A stretch of DNA of 41,914 bases from a virus. Shown piece by piece: positions 5,241 through 13,596 of this stretch; position 1 is the first letter of the stretch; every line of letters starts with the position of its first letter. The notes below the pieces were generated by a model. It had not been told where the DNA came from, did not search any database, and was given only the letters and a program-made list of their open reading frames with translations. Location: positions 1 to 41,914 of IMG/VR virus record IMGVR_UViG_3300025853_000198; one strand, 5' to 3'. The translations under genes and the position numbers were made by a program.

Positions 5241-6881
5241 ATGGTCATCTCATCTAACCCGCTCGCAGACCAGCTGATTAAGCGTCGTGAAGACCTTAAG
5301 ACAGCTCGGTCTATCCTTGAGGCTGATTGGCAGGTAGTCGCTGATCTTGTTCGAGATCACACAGCTGATTTCTACGGCAGTAAGCTGCAACCCACTGACC
5401 ACCGTCGTGAAGGACAATATGATTCGACACCAGTGGACGCCCTGGAGGAATTTGCAGGTGGATTGATGGGGTTCCTCACGAATCCAACTGATCGCTGGTT
5501 CTCGCTTACAGTTGAAGAGCCACAGGATCTAGGGTATGACCACGAAGCCCTGGAATGGTTGGAGCTCGTGGCTGACATCATTTACAAGGAGTACAATAAG
5601 CCGGCTGCCTTGTTTAACAGCTGCATCCACGAGACTTATTTGGACATTGGTGCATTTGGCACAGCTATTCTTTACCAAGACTGGAACTTTAAGAAGCAAT
5701 CACTCCGCTTTAAAGCATATCCATTGGCTGACTGCATTTTGATGGAAAACGCTGACGGTGATGTGGACACTTTGTATCGTTCATGTAAGCTGTCTATCCG
5801 GCAAATGATTCAACAGTTTGGTTTTGATGCGTTGCCTGATAAACTGAAGGACAAAGCAGACACACATCCAGATGAGATGTTTGAGCTTCTTCATGCCGTC
5901 TTTCCTAGGGAAGATCGTGACACTAATAAGTTCACGCGTAACAATAAGAAGTTCGCCTCAATCTATATCCATCTTGATGATAAACATATTCTTGAGGAAG
6001 GTGGTTTTGATAGCTTCCCGTTTCATTGCCCTCGCTGGTTGAAGTTGGCTGGTCAGATCTATGGTAAAGGGCCAGGCGTAAAATGTTTGCCTGACATCAA
6101 GATGTTGAATAGGATGGAGATTACGCTGATCAAAGCAGCGCAAAAACTTGCTGATCCTCCGATTCAAGCTGAATCGGAAGGATTCATGCTTCCCATTCGA
6201 ACATCTCCGGGGTCGATAATCTTTAGGGAGCCGGGAATGGAGCCGGCTGAGTTGCTCACTCCTAAGGGGTCAGTGACATACCCAATCGGCGAAGAAAAAG
6301 CGGAACAAAAGAGAGAACACATTCGTAAGTGTTTCTTTAACGATGTGATCAAGATGGAGAAGGAGAAGGTTGAGATGACCGCCTTTGAAGTTGCTGATCG
6401 TCGTGATGAAAAACTGCGAAAAATGTCTCCTATGCTAGGCAGGCTGCAATCTGAGTTGCTTGATCACATGATCATGCGAAGCTACAGTCTATTAGACCTT
6501 GTAGGGAGGATTCCACCCGCTCCGCCCTCCCTGCAGGGCCATCGTCTGCGTGTTGGGTATGAGTCTGCCGCTGCTCGTGCTCAAACCGGTGTCAAAGCCC
6601 AGGCGATGGCCCAATTCTTTCAAGACCTCATTCCCATGGCGCAGGCGAAACCTGATGTCATTGACGCGATTGATGATGACATGTGGATTCAAGAGCTTGC
6701 TAAAGCTCGAAAGGTTCCTATGGTTGTTGTTCGGTCACTTGAAGAGATTGCTGCTATCAGGCAAGAACGCCAGCAGCAACAACAAATGCAGCAAATGGCT
6801 GAGGTTGCGGGACCTGCCAGTCAAGCTGTTAAGAACGTAGCAGAAGCACAAGAAGCGCTGGGTGGAAGCGCACTACTGTAA
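5241..6881 (+). CDS. Portal (head-tail connector) protein
   Basis: 546 codons, typical of the T7 gp8-type head-tail connector family. The N-terminal region has the family pattern of RREDLKTARSILEADWQVVA, an early aromatic GGLMGFLTNPTDRWFSL segment and an ETYLDIGAFGTAILY helix. The C terminus is glutamine-rich (QERQQQQQMQQM). Twelve copies form the vertex through which DNA enters and leaves, and on which terminase and then the tail assemble. Placed between terminase and scaffold, as expected. Confidence 0.93.
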   Translation: MVISSNPLADQLIKRREDLKTARSILEADWQVVADLVRDHTADFYGSKLQPTDHRREGQYDSTPVDALEEFAGGLMGFLTNPTDRWFSLTVEEPQDLGYDHEALEWLELVADIIYKEYNKPAALFNSCIHETYLDIGAFGTAILYQDWNFKKQSLRFKAYPLADCILMENADGDVDTLYRSCKLSIRQMIQQFGFDALPDKLKDKADTHPDEMFELLHAVFPREDRDTNKFTRNNKKFASIYIHLDDKHILEEGGFDSFPFHCPRWLKLAGQIYGKGPGVKCLPDIKMLNRMEITLIKAAQKLADPPIQAESEGFMLPIRTSPGSIIFREPGMEPAELLTPKGSVTYPIGEEKAEQKREHIRKCFFNDVIKMEKEKVEMTAFEVADRRDEKLRKMSPMLGRLQSELLDHMIMRSYSLLDLVGRIPPAPPSLQGHRLRVGYESAAARAQTGVKAQAMAQFFQDLIPMAQAKPDVIDAIDDDMWIQELAKARKVPMVVVRSLEEIAAIRQERQQQQQMQQMAEVAGPASQAVKNVAEAQEALGGSALL

Positions 6882-6882
6882 T

Positions 6883-7182
6883 ATGGACAGAATAAGACGA
6901 ATAGCGGACATGTTGTTGGATAGGAATTCGGTTCGCCGATCTTACCAACGAATCTTTGATGGACCAGAAGGAGAGTTCGTTCTACAGCATTTGATGAAGG
7001 TTGGTTTTGTAAACAAATCGACTTTTGTTAAAGGTGATCCCTACGAGACGGCACTCAATGAGGGAGCACGAAGGCTTGTGTTGTCGATATTGGCACAGGT
7101 CTATGGACACGAGAAAACAGAACAACAAATAATACAAGAACAAATAAAGTATCATGAAGACCACATGGCGGATTATTCGTAA
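6883..7182 (+). CDS. Bbp19-like small phage protein
   Basis: 99 codons. The core LLDRNSVRRSYQRIFDGPEG, then LMKVGFVNKSTFVKGDPYET, matches the small Bbp19-like family found between portal and scaffold genes in many podoviruses; its molecular role is not established. ATG at 6883 begins MDRIRRIADMLL, directly after the portal stop; a longer frame from 6862 would overlap the portal. The next gene starts within its last codons. Confidence 0.75.
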   Translation: MDRIRRIADMLLDRNSVRRSYQRIFDGPEGEFVLQHLMKVGFVNKSTFVKGDPYETALNEGARRLVLSILAQVYGHEKTEQQIIQEQIKYHEDHMADYS

Positions 7183-8005
7183 TCCGGAACCAGGTGATCC
7201 CACAGGCGGGGCGCCCATCATTCCGGACAATTGGCAACAAGCAGTTCCAGAGGACATCAGGAACTTCGGCACATTCAAGGACATCAAGTCAGTCGCTGAT
7301 TTGGGTAAGTCATGGATGGCCGCTACTCAAATGGCATCTAGCCGTGTAGCCTTGCCTGGGCCTGATGCCACTGATGAAGATCGAGCGAACTTTTATAACA
7401 AGCTCGGTCGCCCAGAAACAGCTGACAAATACAATGTGTCTTCTGAGTGGGAGGCTCCGGAAGGTTTTACGCTTAATGAAGAGTTTCTCAATACAGCAAA
7501 AACCAAGATGCACGAGCTTGGTTTGTCTGAGAAGCAAGGCAATGATTTGCTTACCTGGTATCATGAGACACTGGGTTCGGATTTCAAAGCACATCAAGAA
7601 GCAACTCAAGCAGAGCGAGATGGAGCTCAAGCAAAGCTGCAAGAGATCTTTGGCGATAAAACCCAGCAAACTGTGGACATCGCTCGTGCGGCTCTTAAAA
7701 AGTTCGCTTCAGACGAATTCGTCAACTATCTCGATGAATCAGGCTTAGGGTCTCACCCTGACATGGTGAAATTCATGCACGACCTTGGTTCTAAGGTGCT
7801 TGATGATGAATCGTTGATTGGAGCAGGTTCAGGCAACTTCGATGTGATGAATGAGACTAAGGCAAAGCTTGAGATCGACAAACTCAAGACGAACCAAGAG
7901 TTCATGTCTGCCCTCACAACAGTCACTGATCCAGGCCACCAAGCAGCTGTTCAACGCTGGCGTGACCTCTACCGTCAGGCGTTCCCGGGGACTGAACCAG
8001 CCTAA
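7154..8005 (+). CDS. Probable capsid scaffolding/assembly protein
   Basis: 283 codons directly before the major capsid gene, the usual place for a podovirus scaffold. The N-terminal section WQQAVPEDIRNFGTFKDIKS followed by VADLGKSWMAA and a GRPETADKYNV segment is characteristic of this assembly-protein family. The remainder is largely helical and charged, suiting a removable inner scaffold. It has no transmembrane segment or catalytic motif. Start 7154 overlaps the previous gene by 29 bases; a later start is possible. Confidence 0.75.
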   Translation: MKTTWRIIRNPEPGDPTGGAPIIPDNWQQAVPEDIRNFGTFKDIKSVADLGKSWMAATQMASSRVALPGPDATDEDRANFYNKLGRPETADKYNVSSEWEAPEGFTLNEEFLNTAKTKMHELGLSEKQGNDLLTWYHETLGSDFKAHQEATQAERDGAQAKLQEIFGDKTQQTVDIARAALKKFASDEFVNYLDESGLGSHPDMVKFMHDLGSKVLDDESLIGAGSGNFDVMNETKAKLEIDKLKTNQEFMSALTTVTDPGHQAAVQRWRDLYRQAFPGTEPA

Positions 8006-8162
8006 TTTTCCCCGTTAAAAAAGATTGTACATAGGCATACAACAATGTAGATTGTCCATGTGAATGCGAGGGAACCTTCGGGCCTTGCTGACATGCCGGG
8101 CCGCTGTATGGCGGAAACCCAAAACCCACTCAACAAACTGTAAACTAAACGAAAGGTAAAAC
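8006..8162 (+). promoter_or_regulatory. Leader upstream of the major capsid gene
   Basis: 157-base gap, long for this compact region. It holds TTGTA/TACAA inverted halves (8025-8042), a CC-TTCG-GG mini-hairpin, and GGG-CCGC...GCGG-AAA-CCC, which can form a stem with a three-base bulge. A purine-rich GAAAGG lies before the ATG. It may carry a promoter or an RNA element boosting capsid expression; I match it to no known riboswitch. Confidence 0.35.
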
Positions 8163-9053
8163 ATGTCATTTCAAGTTGATACCGCGTTGGTCCAAGCTTA
8201 CAGAGCTAACATTGAGATGGGGCTGCAGCAAAAAGGTTCCAAACTTCGCAAATACGTGCGTAACGAGACTCAGTCTGCTGAGTTCGAGTACTATGACCGT
8301 ATTGAGTCCGTCGAGGCGGTCGAAGTGACGAATCGTCATGCTGATACCCCGCTTATCTCGACTCCCCATGACAGGCGTCGAGTAGCTCTGCGAGACTTTG
8401 ATTTCGCGGATTTGGTTGATCGCAAGGACAAAATTCGTATGTTGGCTGATCCAACTTCGAGTTACGTCACGAACGCTGTTTGGGCTCTTGGCCGTAAGTA
8501 TGACGATCTTCTGATTGAGTCTGCTTCTGCTGTGGCTTATACAGGCAAAACTGGTTCCACCACTGTTTCTCTTCCGGCTGCTAACACCATTGCAGTCGAC
8601 TATGTTGAGTCCGGTGCTGCTGCTGATTCTAACCTCACCCTCGGTAAGCTCCGTCGCGTGCGCACGTTGCTTCGTCAAGGTGAGGTTGGTGACGAAGAGC
8701 CTCTGATCTGGGTCTGTGATCCTGAGCAGATTCAATCGTTGCTTCGGCAGCAGGAGATTGGAAGCAGTGACTACAACAACATCAAGGCGCTTGTCGAAGG
8801 TGAAGTTGATCGGTTCATGGGCTTCCACTTTGTGTGGTCCAACAAGCTCACGACTGACGGCAATAACGTGGTGGACAACATCGCGTTTGCTGGCTCCGGT
8901 CTTCTGCTTGCTTCTGGCGCGGAGATCATGGTCGATGTCGGTCCCCGGCGAGACAAGCGCAATTCCGTCCAGGTTTACGCCTCGATGAATGCTGGCGCTA
9001 CTCGCATGTGGGAAGAACGTGTGTACATCGTGAAATGCGATAGTGACCTCTAA
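8163..9053 (+). CDS. Major capsid protein
   Basis: 296 codons. The order MSFQVDTALVQAYRANIEMG, a beta-rich stretch with DTPLISTPHDRRRVALRDFD, helix DRKDKIRMLADPTSSYV and a C-terminal IMVDVGPRRDKRNSVQVYAS matches the HK97-fold capsid family of marine-type podoviruses. It forms the icosahedral shell. It has its own leader with a good ribosome-binding site and is followed by a probable decoration gene and a strong terminator, consistent with high expression. Confidence 0.9.
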   Translation: MSFQVDTALVQAYRANIEMGLQQKGSKLRKYVRNETQSAEFEYYDRIESVEAVEVTNRHADTPLISTPHDRRRVALRDFDFADLVDRKDKIRMLADPTSSYVTNAVWALGRKYDDLLIESASAVAYTGKTGSTTVSLPAANTIAVDYVESGAAADSNLTLGKLRRVRTLLRQGEVGDEEPLIWVCDPEQIQSLLRQQEIGSSDYNNIKALVEGEVDRFMGFHFVWSNKLTTDGNNVVDNIAFAGSGLLLASGAEIMVDVGPRRDKRNSVQVYASMNAGATRMWEERVYIVKCDSDL

Positions 9054-9070
9054 GAGAAAGGTAAGCTACT

Positions 9071-9577
9071 ATGGCTGATTACAAATCACAACAGCAGTTG
9101 CAGGTTGCCCCACCCAACTACTCGCCTCTCAAGCCCAATGAATTGGGTGGTCGGTTGCGTGTTGCTTGGTGGGAATTCAACACCACCGACGATCCCACGT
9201 CTACTATGGTTGAAGACGACGAGGTGATCCTCGCCGTGATCCCCAAGGGTGCTCGCATCCTCGGCATTGAGTGGGCGTGTGAGGCTGGTGGTGCTAACCA
9301 AGTGGTTGACGTTGGCATCCGAGGAAACGATGGAACCGGCTACTATAATGAAGCTGGTACTCTCGCCGACGACGATAACTTCTTCACCATCGACGGTGCG
9401 GTTGACATCCACGCAGCTGGTGACCCCGGCCTCGCAGCTAACACATTGACGAACAACTATGGCTATGTGACGGACAAAGAAGTCCAGATCACCATGAAGT
9501 TCTTCGATGACACAGGCTCGACCGCAGTTGCCGCTGATAAAGACGTCAACGGCCACATCACGTACGTTGTTGACTAA
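9071..9577 (+). CDS. Probable capsid decoration/stabilising protein
   Basis: 168 codons immediately after the capsid gene, with a strong GAGAAAGG ribosome site. It is beta-rich (LRVAWWEFNTTDD; DEVILAVIPKGARILGIEWA) and acidic, without helices long enough for a scaffold. Position, size and beta character fit a head decoration protein. The family is seen beside capsid genes, but function here is inferred from context. The terminator follows 6 bases later. Confidence 0.65.
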   Translation: MADYKSQQQLQVAPPNYSPLKPNELGGRLRVAWWEFNTTDDPTSTMVEDDEVILAVIPKGARILGIEWACEAGGANQVVDVGIRGNDGTGYYNEAGTLADDDNFFTIDGAVDIHAAGDPGLAANTLTNNYGYVTDKEVQITMKFFDDTGSTAVAADKDVNGHITYVVD

Positions 9578-9583
9578 ATCACA

Positions 9584-9609
9584 GGGGGGAGGGAAACCTC
9601 CCCCCCTTT
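9584..9609 (+). terminator. Rho-independent terminator after capsid genes
   Basis: GGGGGGAGG, loop GAAA, CCTCCCCCC, then TTT: a nine-base G/C-rich stem. It separates the highly expressed head genes from the tail genes; the next ATG is only five bases downstream of it. Confidence 0.85.
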
Positions 9610-9614
9610 CTACC

Positions 9615-10217
9615 ATGCCTGCAGACGTTGAAATTGCAAACAGCGCCTTATCGCTAATTGGCACTTCGAACTTTCTGACTTCGTTGTCAGATGATACGAC
9701 AGAAGGTCGAGTGTGCTACAGAATGCTTCCTATTTCTAGGAAGTTTGTTTTGCGTAAACATCCGTGGAACTTCGCTGAAGCCAGAGAAACCTTAGCCGCT
9801 TTGACTTCAACCCCAGCATTTGGCTACACCAATGAATTTCAATTGCCCGGAGATTGTCTCCGGGTTCTCTCCGTTACGAACGGAGATTTCCCACATAAGA
9901 TTGTGGGTAAACACGTCCACACAGATGCTTCCAGTATCAACCTACGCTACACTTTCGATGAGACGAATTATGGCAATTGGGACGTGATGGCAGCTGAGGT
10001 TTGTGCTGCTCACCTTGCTTTCAAGATCTCTTACACTGTGACAGGTGAACAACAGATTCAACGCGATCTGTTCAACTACTTCACCCAGCTCAAACGTGAC
10101 GCTGGCTTTGTTGATTCTACTGAAGATCCTGCTCCACAAGTCGAGGCAGACGAATGGCTGGAATCGCGTGAAACTTATCGTGGTGATCGTGGTTTCGTGC
10201 GTGACCCCATGACCTAA
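9615..10217 (+). CDS. Tail adaptor (tail tubular protein A-like)
   Basis: 200 codons. IANSALSLIGTSNFLTSLSD, then VCYRMLPISRKFVLRKHPWN and FQLPGDCLRVLSV, are hallmarks of the T7 gp11-type tubular protein A family, which forms the ring linking portal and nozzle. ATG at 9615 is chosen because MPADVEIAN is the usual family start; longer starts would run through the terminator hairpin. Its stop overlaps the next start (TAATG). Confidence 0.88.
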   Translation: MPADVEIANSALSLIGTSNFLTSLSDDTTEGRVCYRMLPISRKFVLRKHPWNFAEARETLAALTSTPAFGYTNEFQLPGDCLRVLSVTNGDFPHKIVGKHVHTDASSINLRYTFDETNYGNWDVMAAEVCAAHLAFKISYTVTGEQQIQRDLFNYFTQLKRDAGFVDSTEDPAPQVEADEWLESRETYRGDRGFVRDPMT

Positions 10218-12676
10218 TGCCAAGAGCAGATACACTTCAAACCAACTTCACTACAGGCGAGGTTTCACATAAGATCCGTGGTCGTGTTGACATTAACCAA
10301 TACTTCAACGGCGCTGAGACGATCGAGAATTTTCAAGTGATGCCACAAGGAGGCTTGCGCAATCGCCCTGGTACTAAGCATCTCTCTGAGGTTCACGATT
10401 CATCCAAACGGACTCGCCTGGTTCCTTTCACCTTCTCAGATGAGCAGGCTTACATGCTTGAGTTCGGTGATTACGTCATTAGAATCTATCGTAATGACGC
10501 GCTTGTTGAAGTATCAGGCATGCCAATCACCATTGCAACACCGTATACGGAAGACGAGATCTTCGAGCTACAATGGACTCAGTCTGCAGACGTCTTGTAT
10601 TTGGTGCACAAGAATCATTATCCGAAAAAGCTGAGCAGAACCGCTCACACTATGTGGACGCTGACAAATTATGCGAACACAGATGGTCCGTATTTCGATC
10701 TCAACAAAACTGAAATTACGCTACAAATACACACAATCGTAGACTCACGCACCTTGAGTTGGTCTACTGGCACAGCCGCTTTTGTAAGTGGAGATGTTGG
10801 CGACTATGTTGAATGGCGCGATGGTGACCAGTGGCGGCTAGGCCAAATCACTTCATACGTTTCAGCCAACGAGGTGGTTGTCGACGAAGTGGACTCATAT
10901 TTTACACCACCGGATGATATTCAGATCACGTTTACCACTGGCCCACAGCTTGATGCAATACCTAACACGATTATCACTTTTGGCCCTGGGGATGTTGGTA
11001 AGTATGCTCGTGACAATTCTGGAAATGATAGCTGGCACCAGATTACTTCCTACATCAGTCAAACTCAGGTTGCTACAACTGCTGCTTTGGCTGCAATTGC
11101 TACTCCTCCGACTTACCCAACAGATATTATTATTCCGGGTACGCGGACTATCACAGCTAAGGTAACAGCATCAGACGCTTTGTTTTCCTCAGGAGACGTT
11201 GGCCGGCAGCTCAGGTTTGATTACGACGGGACTAAGGTTTGGGGAACTATCACCAATGTGGTTGACTCTACGAATGTGGACGTTACCCTTAACAGCACCC
11301 CACCAGTTGATCCAGACCAAACCAACAATCAAATTTACAACCATGGATACACTAAGCTATGGCAGTTAGGCGCATGGTCAGAAACCACAGGCTATCCTCG
11401 CACTGTGGTGTTTCATGAGCAGCGCCTTGTGTTTGCTGGTTCTAAAGCGCAGCCCCACACTATTTGGAGTTCTGTTTCTGGGGACTTCGAGAACATGTCT
11501 CCAACAGAGGCCGATTCATCTGTTGAGGACGACAATGCGATCAATAAGACCTATGCCGATAACCATATCAGCATCCCAGCGTTTTTATCTTCAGGGCCGG
11601 TGTTGCTTCTAGGAACTGACGGAGGGGTGTATCAGATGAAGGCAGCGAGCATCAACGACCCGATGACTCCGGCCAACACAATAATTGCACCACAAACAAA
11701 TTCCGGGGCTCAGCAAACATTGCCAGCTCAGAAGGTTGGCGTCGCCACTTTGTACGTCCAGAAAGGTGGTAGAAAGCTGCGTGAGCTAACCTACAATTTT
11801 GAGATCGATCGTCACGTGGCAGCAAACATCACTGTGTTTGCTGACCATCTGTTTCAAGCAGATCAAGCTGTTGATTTGTGCTACCAAGAAGAACCGTACG
11901 GTGTCTTGTGGCTTCTTCGCAATGACGGACAGCTTGTAGGTGCAACTTATGATCGTGAGCAAAAGGTTATCGCTTACCACAGACACATCATTGGCGGCAC
12001 AAACGCTGTGATTGAATCTATCGCTTCGCTGTATGACACGGCAACGGATGAAGATGCTTTATACATGGTGGTAAAGCGACTGATCAACGGTGCCGAGGTG
12101 CGCTATGTAGAGAAGCTCACCAAAAGCATTTACCCATCGTCTGCTACTGACAACCTCAATCTGGCCTTTCTTGACAGCCACTATAAGTATACTGGAACGG
12201 CCACCTCTACTATCACAGGGCTATCGCACCTTGAAGGAGAGACAGTGGGAGTTGTTGCTGATGGTGCATACATTGGAGACAAGACTGTCAGTAGTGGTCA
12301 AATCACCTTAACTGACACAGCTACAAACGTGTATGTCGGATATACGTACACAGCCCAAGTCGTATCACTGCCAATTGAAGGTGGCTCACAGATTGGTGCT
12401 TCATTGTCGAAGAAGAAGAAAGCATCGCAAATCAGCATTAGGGTCGAAGATACGACAGGATTGACATACGGCGTGCTGGGCTCCACCGAATCCCTGGTTG
12501 ACTTTCGCTCGGCTGGTGCTCCCATGGATGAAGTCCCGCCGATGAGATCTACCGATGTCAAGAAAACGATTCAAGGCGGTTGGGAGCCAGATACTCGCTG
12601 GGTCATTAAACAGACGCAACCATATCCGTTAAATATCGTGGCAGTGTTAACGGAAGTAACAACTGGACATGGATGA
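10217..12676 (+). CDS. Tail nozzle (tail tubular protein B-like)
   Basis: 819 codons, the size of T7 gp12-type nozzles. The N terminus has the family signature FTTGEVSHKIRGRVDINQYF and VMPQGGLRNRPGTKHL. The rest is beta-rich, with repeated FxSGDVGxY segments (near residues 190, 255 and 325), suggesting tandem small beta-domains. It forms the hexameric tail tube through which DNA exits. Coupled to both neighbours by overlapping stop and start codons. Confidence 0.88.
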   Translation: MPRADTLQTNFTTGEVSHKIRGRVDINQYFNGAETIENFQVMPQGGLRNRPGTKHLSEVHDSSKRTRLVPFTFSDEQAYMLEFGDYVIRIYRNDALVEVSGMPITIATPYTEDEIFELQWTQSADVLYLVHKNHYPKKLSRTAHTMWTLTNYANTDGPYFDLNKTEITLQIHTIVDSRTLSWSTGTAAFVSGDVGDYVEWRDGDQWRLGQITSYVSANEVVVDEVDSYFTPPDDIQITFTTGPQLDAIPNTIITFGPGDVGKYARDNSGNDSWHQITSYISQTQVATTAALAAIATPPTYPTDIIIPGTRTITAKVTASDALFSSGDVGRQLRFDYDGTKVWGTITNVVDSTNVDVTLNSTPPVDPDQTNNQIYNHGYTKLWQLGAWSETTGYPRTVVFHEQRLVFAGSKAQPHTIWSSVSGDFENMSPTEADSSVEDDNAINKTYADNHISIPAFLSSGPVLLLGTDGGVYQMKAASINDPMTPANTIIAPQTNSGAQQTLPAQKVGVATLYVQKGGRKLRELTYNFEIDRHVAANITVFADHLFQADQAVDLCYQEEPYGVLWLLRNDGQLVGATYDREQKVIAYHRHIIGGTNAVIESIASLYDTATDEDALYMVVKRLINGAEVRYVEKLTKSIYPSSATDNLNLAFLDSHYKYTGTATSTITGLSHLEGETVGVVADGAYIGDKTVSSGQITLTDTATNVYVGYTYTAQVVSLPIEGGSQIGASLSKKKKASQISIRVEDTTGLTYGVLGSTESLVDFRSAGAPMDEVPPMRSTDVKKTIQGGWEPDTRWVIKQTQPYPLNIVAVLTEVTTGHG

Positions 12677-13107
12677 TCAGGGAGCTAACAACTTCAGATT
12701 TGTGCGAGTTAGTCAGCCATTCTAACTTCTGTGATTCAATAATTGCCAACACAGATTACTGGGAACTGCTGGTTAACCACCCGGCTTCAAAGGCTTGGTC
12801 TTATTGGGTTAACGACAAATTGATGGCAGCCGGTGGAGCTGTTTCAGTGTGTCCAGGGAATGGTGAGGTTTGGCTGGCGATAACTGACACGTTGATGAAA
12901 AAGCCTAAACGGTTGTTAGTTGAGGTTCGTAAGATGATCGAGCATCTGAAGACCTGTGGCTTGTACCACAGATTGCAGATGGTGATTGCTCCCACAGATA
13001 AGCTTAAATCGTGGGCAGAACACCTAGGATTTTCAAGCGAGGGGTTGATGAAAAAATATTCCCCGGATCAACAAGACATGATAAGATATGGATTAGTATG
13101 GGATTAG
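12673..13107 (+). CDS. Internal virion protein A-like (GNAT-fold) protein
   Basis: 144 codons between nozzle and internal virion genes, exactly where T7 gp13 lies. It resembles a GNAT acetyltransferase fold: strands around WSYWVNDKLMAAGGAVSV and VWLAITDTLMKK, and a helical ending KLKSWAEHLGFSSEGLMKKY. T7 gp13 is needed for virion morphogenesis; whether this member has acetyltransferase activity is unknown. It overlaps the nozzle gene by ATGA. Confidence 0.7.
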   Translation: MIRELTTSDLCELVSHSNFCDSIIANTDYWELLVNHPASKAWSYWVNDKLMAAGGAVSVCPGNGEVWLAITDTLMKKPKRLLVEVRKMIEHLKTCGLYHRLQMVIAPTDKLKSWAEHLGFSSEGLMKKYSPDQQDMIRYGLVWD

Positions 13108-13595
13108 AAACAGCAACCATCTTAGGTATCTCAGCGGCGGTATCAGCCATTGGTACTGGCGTTGCAGCATATGGATCCATCGCCTCGAGTAAGGCGGCTG
13201 CAGACGCAGCTGACTATGAGGCGCAAGTGGCTGAAAACAATGCCAAAGCACAGGCGCAGCAAGCTCAAATAGACGCTGATCGACTTCGTCGTAGAAATAG
13301 AAGATTGCGTGGTAAGCAAACAACAGCTGCACTAAAATCAGGTTTTACTATCTCAGGTTCAGTTCAGGACATCATTCGGGACTCTGGTATTGAAGGTGAG
13401 AAAGACGTTCTAGCACGTTTGTACACCGGATCTGTTGGCGCTAATAGGTCAAAGCAACAAGCTAATCTATCTCGCTTCAGCGCCAAGAATCTGAAAACAT
13501 CTGGCTATGTTCAAGCTGGCGGCTCTGTTCTATCTGGAGCAGGTTCTGTGCTAGGAACTTACGGACGAATTAAGAATCCCTCATTTGGAAGTTAA
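13098..13595 (+). CDS. Internal virion protein B-like (ejection protein)
   Basis: 165 codons. A hydrophobic N-terminal segment, ILGISAAVSAIGTGVAAYGS, is followed by a long Ala/Gln-rich coiled coil (ADYEAQVAENNAKAQAQQAQ) and an Arg-rich stretch. This is the architecture of T7 gp14-type proteins, which are ejected first and insert into the outer membrane of a Gram-negative host. ATG at 13098 overlaps the previous gene by 10 bases; the longer frame from 13011 would lie entirely within it. Confidence 0.75.
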   Translation: MGLETATILGISAAVSAIGTGVAAYGSIASSKAAADAADYEAQVAENNAKAQAQQAQIDADRLRRRNRRLRGKQTTAALKSGFTISGSVQDIIRDSGIEGEKDVLARLYTGSVGANRSKQQANLSRFSAKNLKTSGYVQAGGSVLSGAGSVLGTYGRIKNPSFGS

Positions 13596-13596
13596 C

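Noticed and set aside
8166-8828. 220-codon ORF antisense to the capsid gene
   Set aside because: Shadow of a well-supported capsid protein; no start site or family features.
12801-12995. Antisense and other-frame ORFs inside structural genes (many)
   Set aside because: Each overlaps a coupled, family-supported gene, and lacks ribosome sites and coherent composition.
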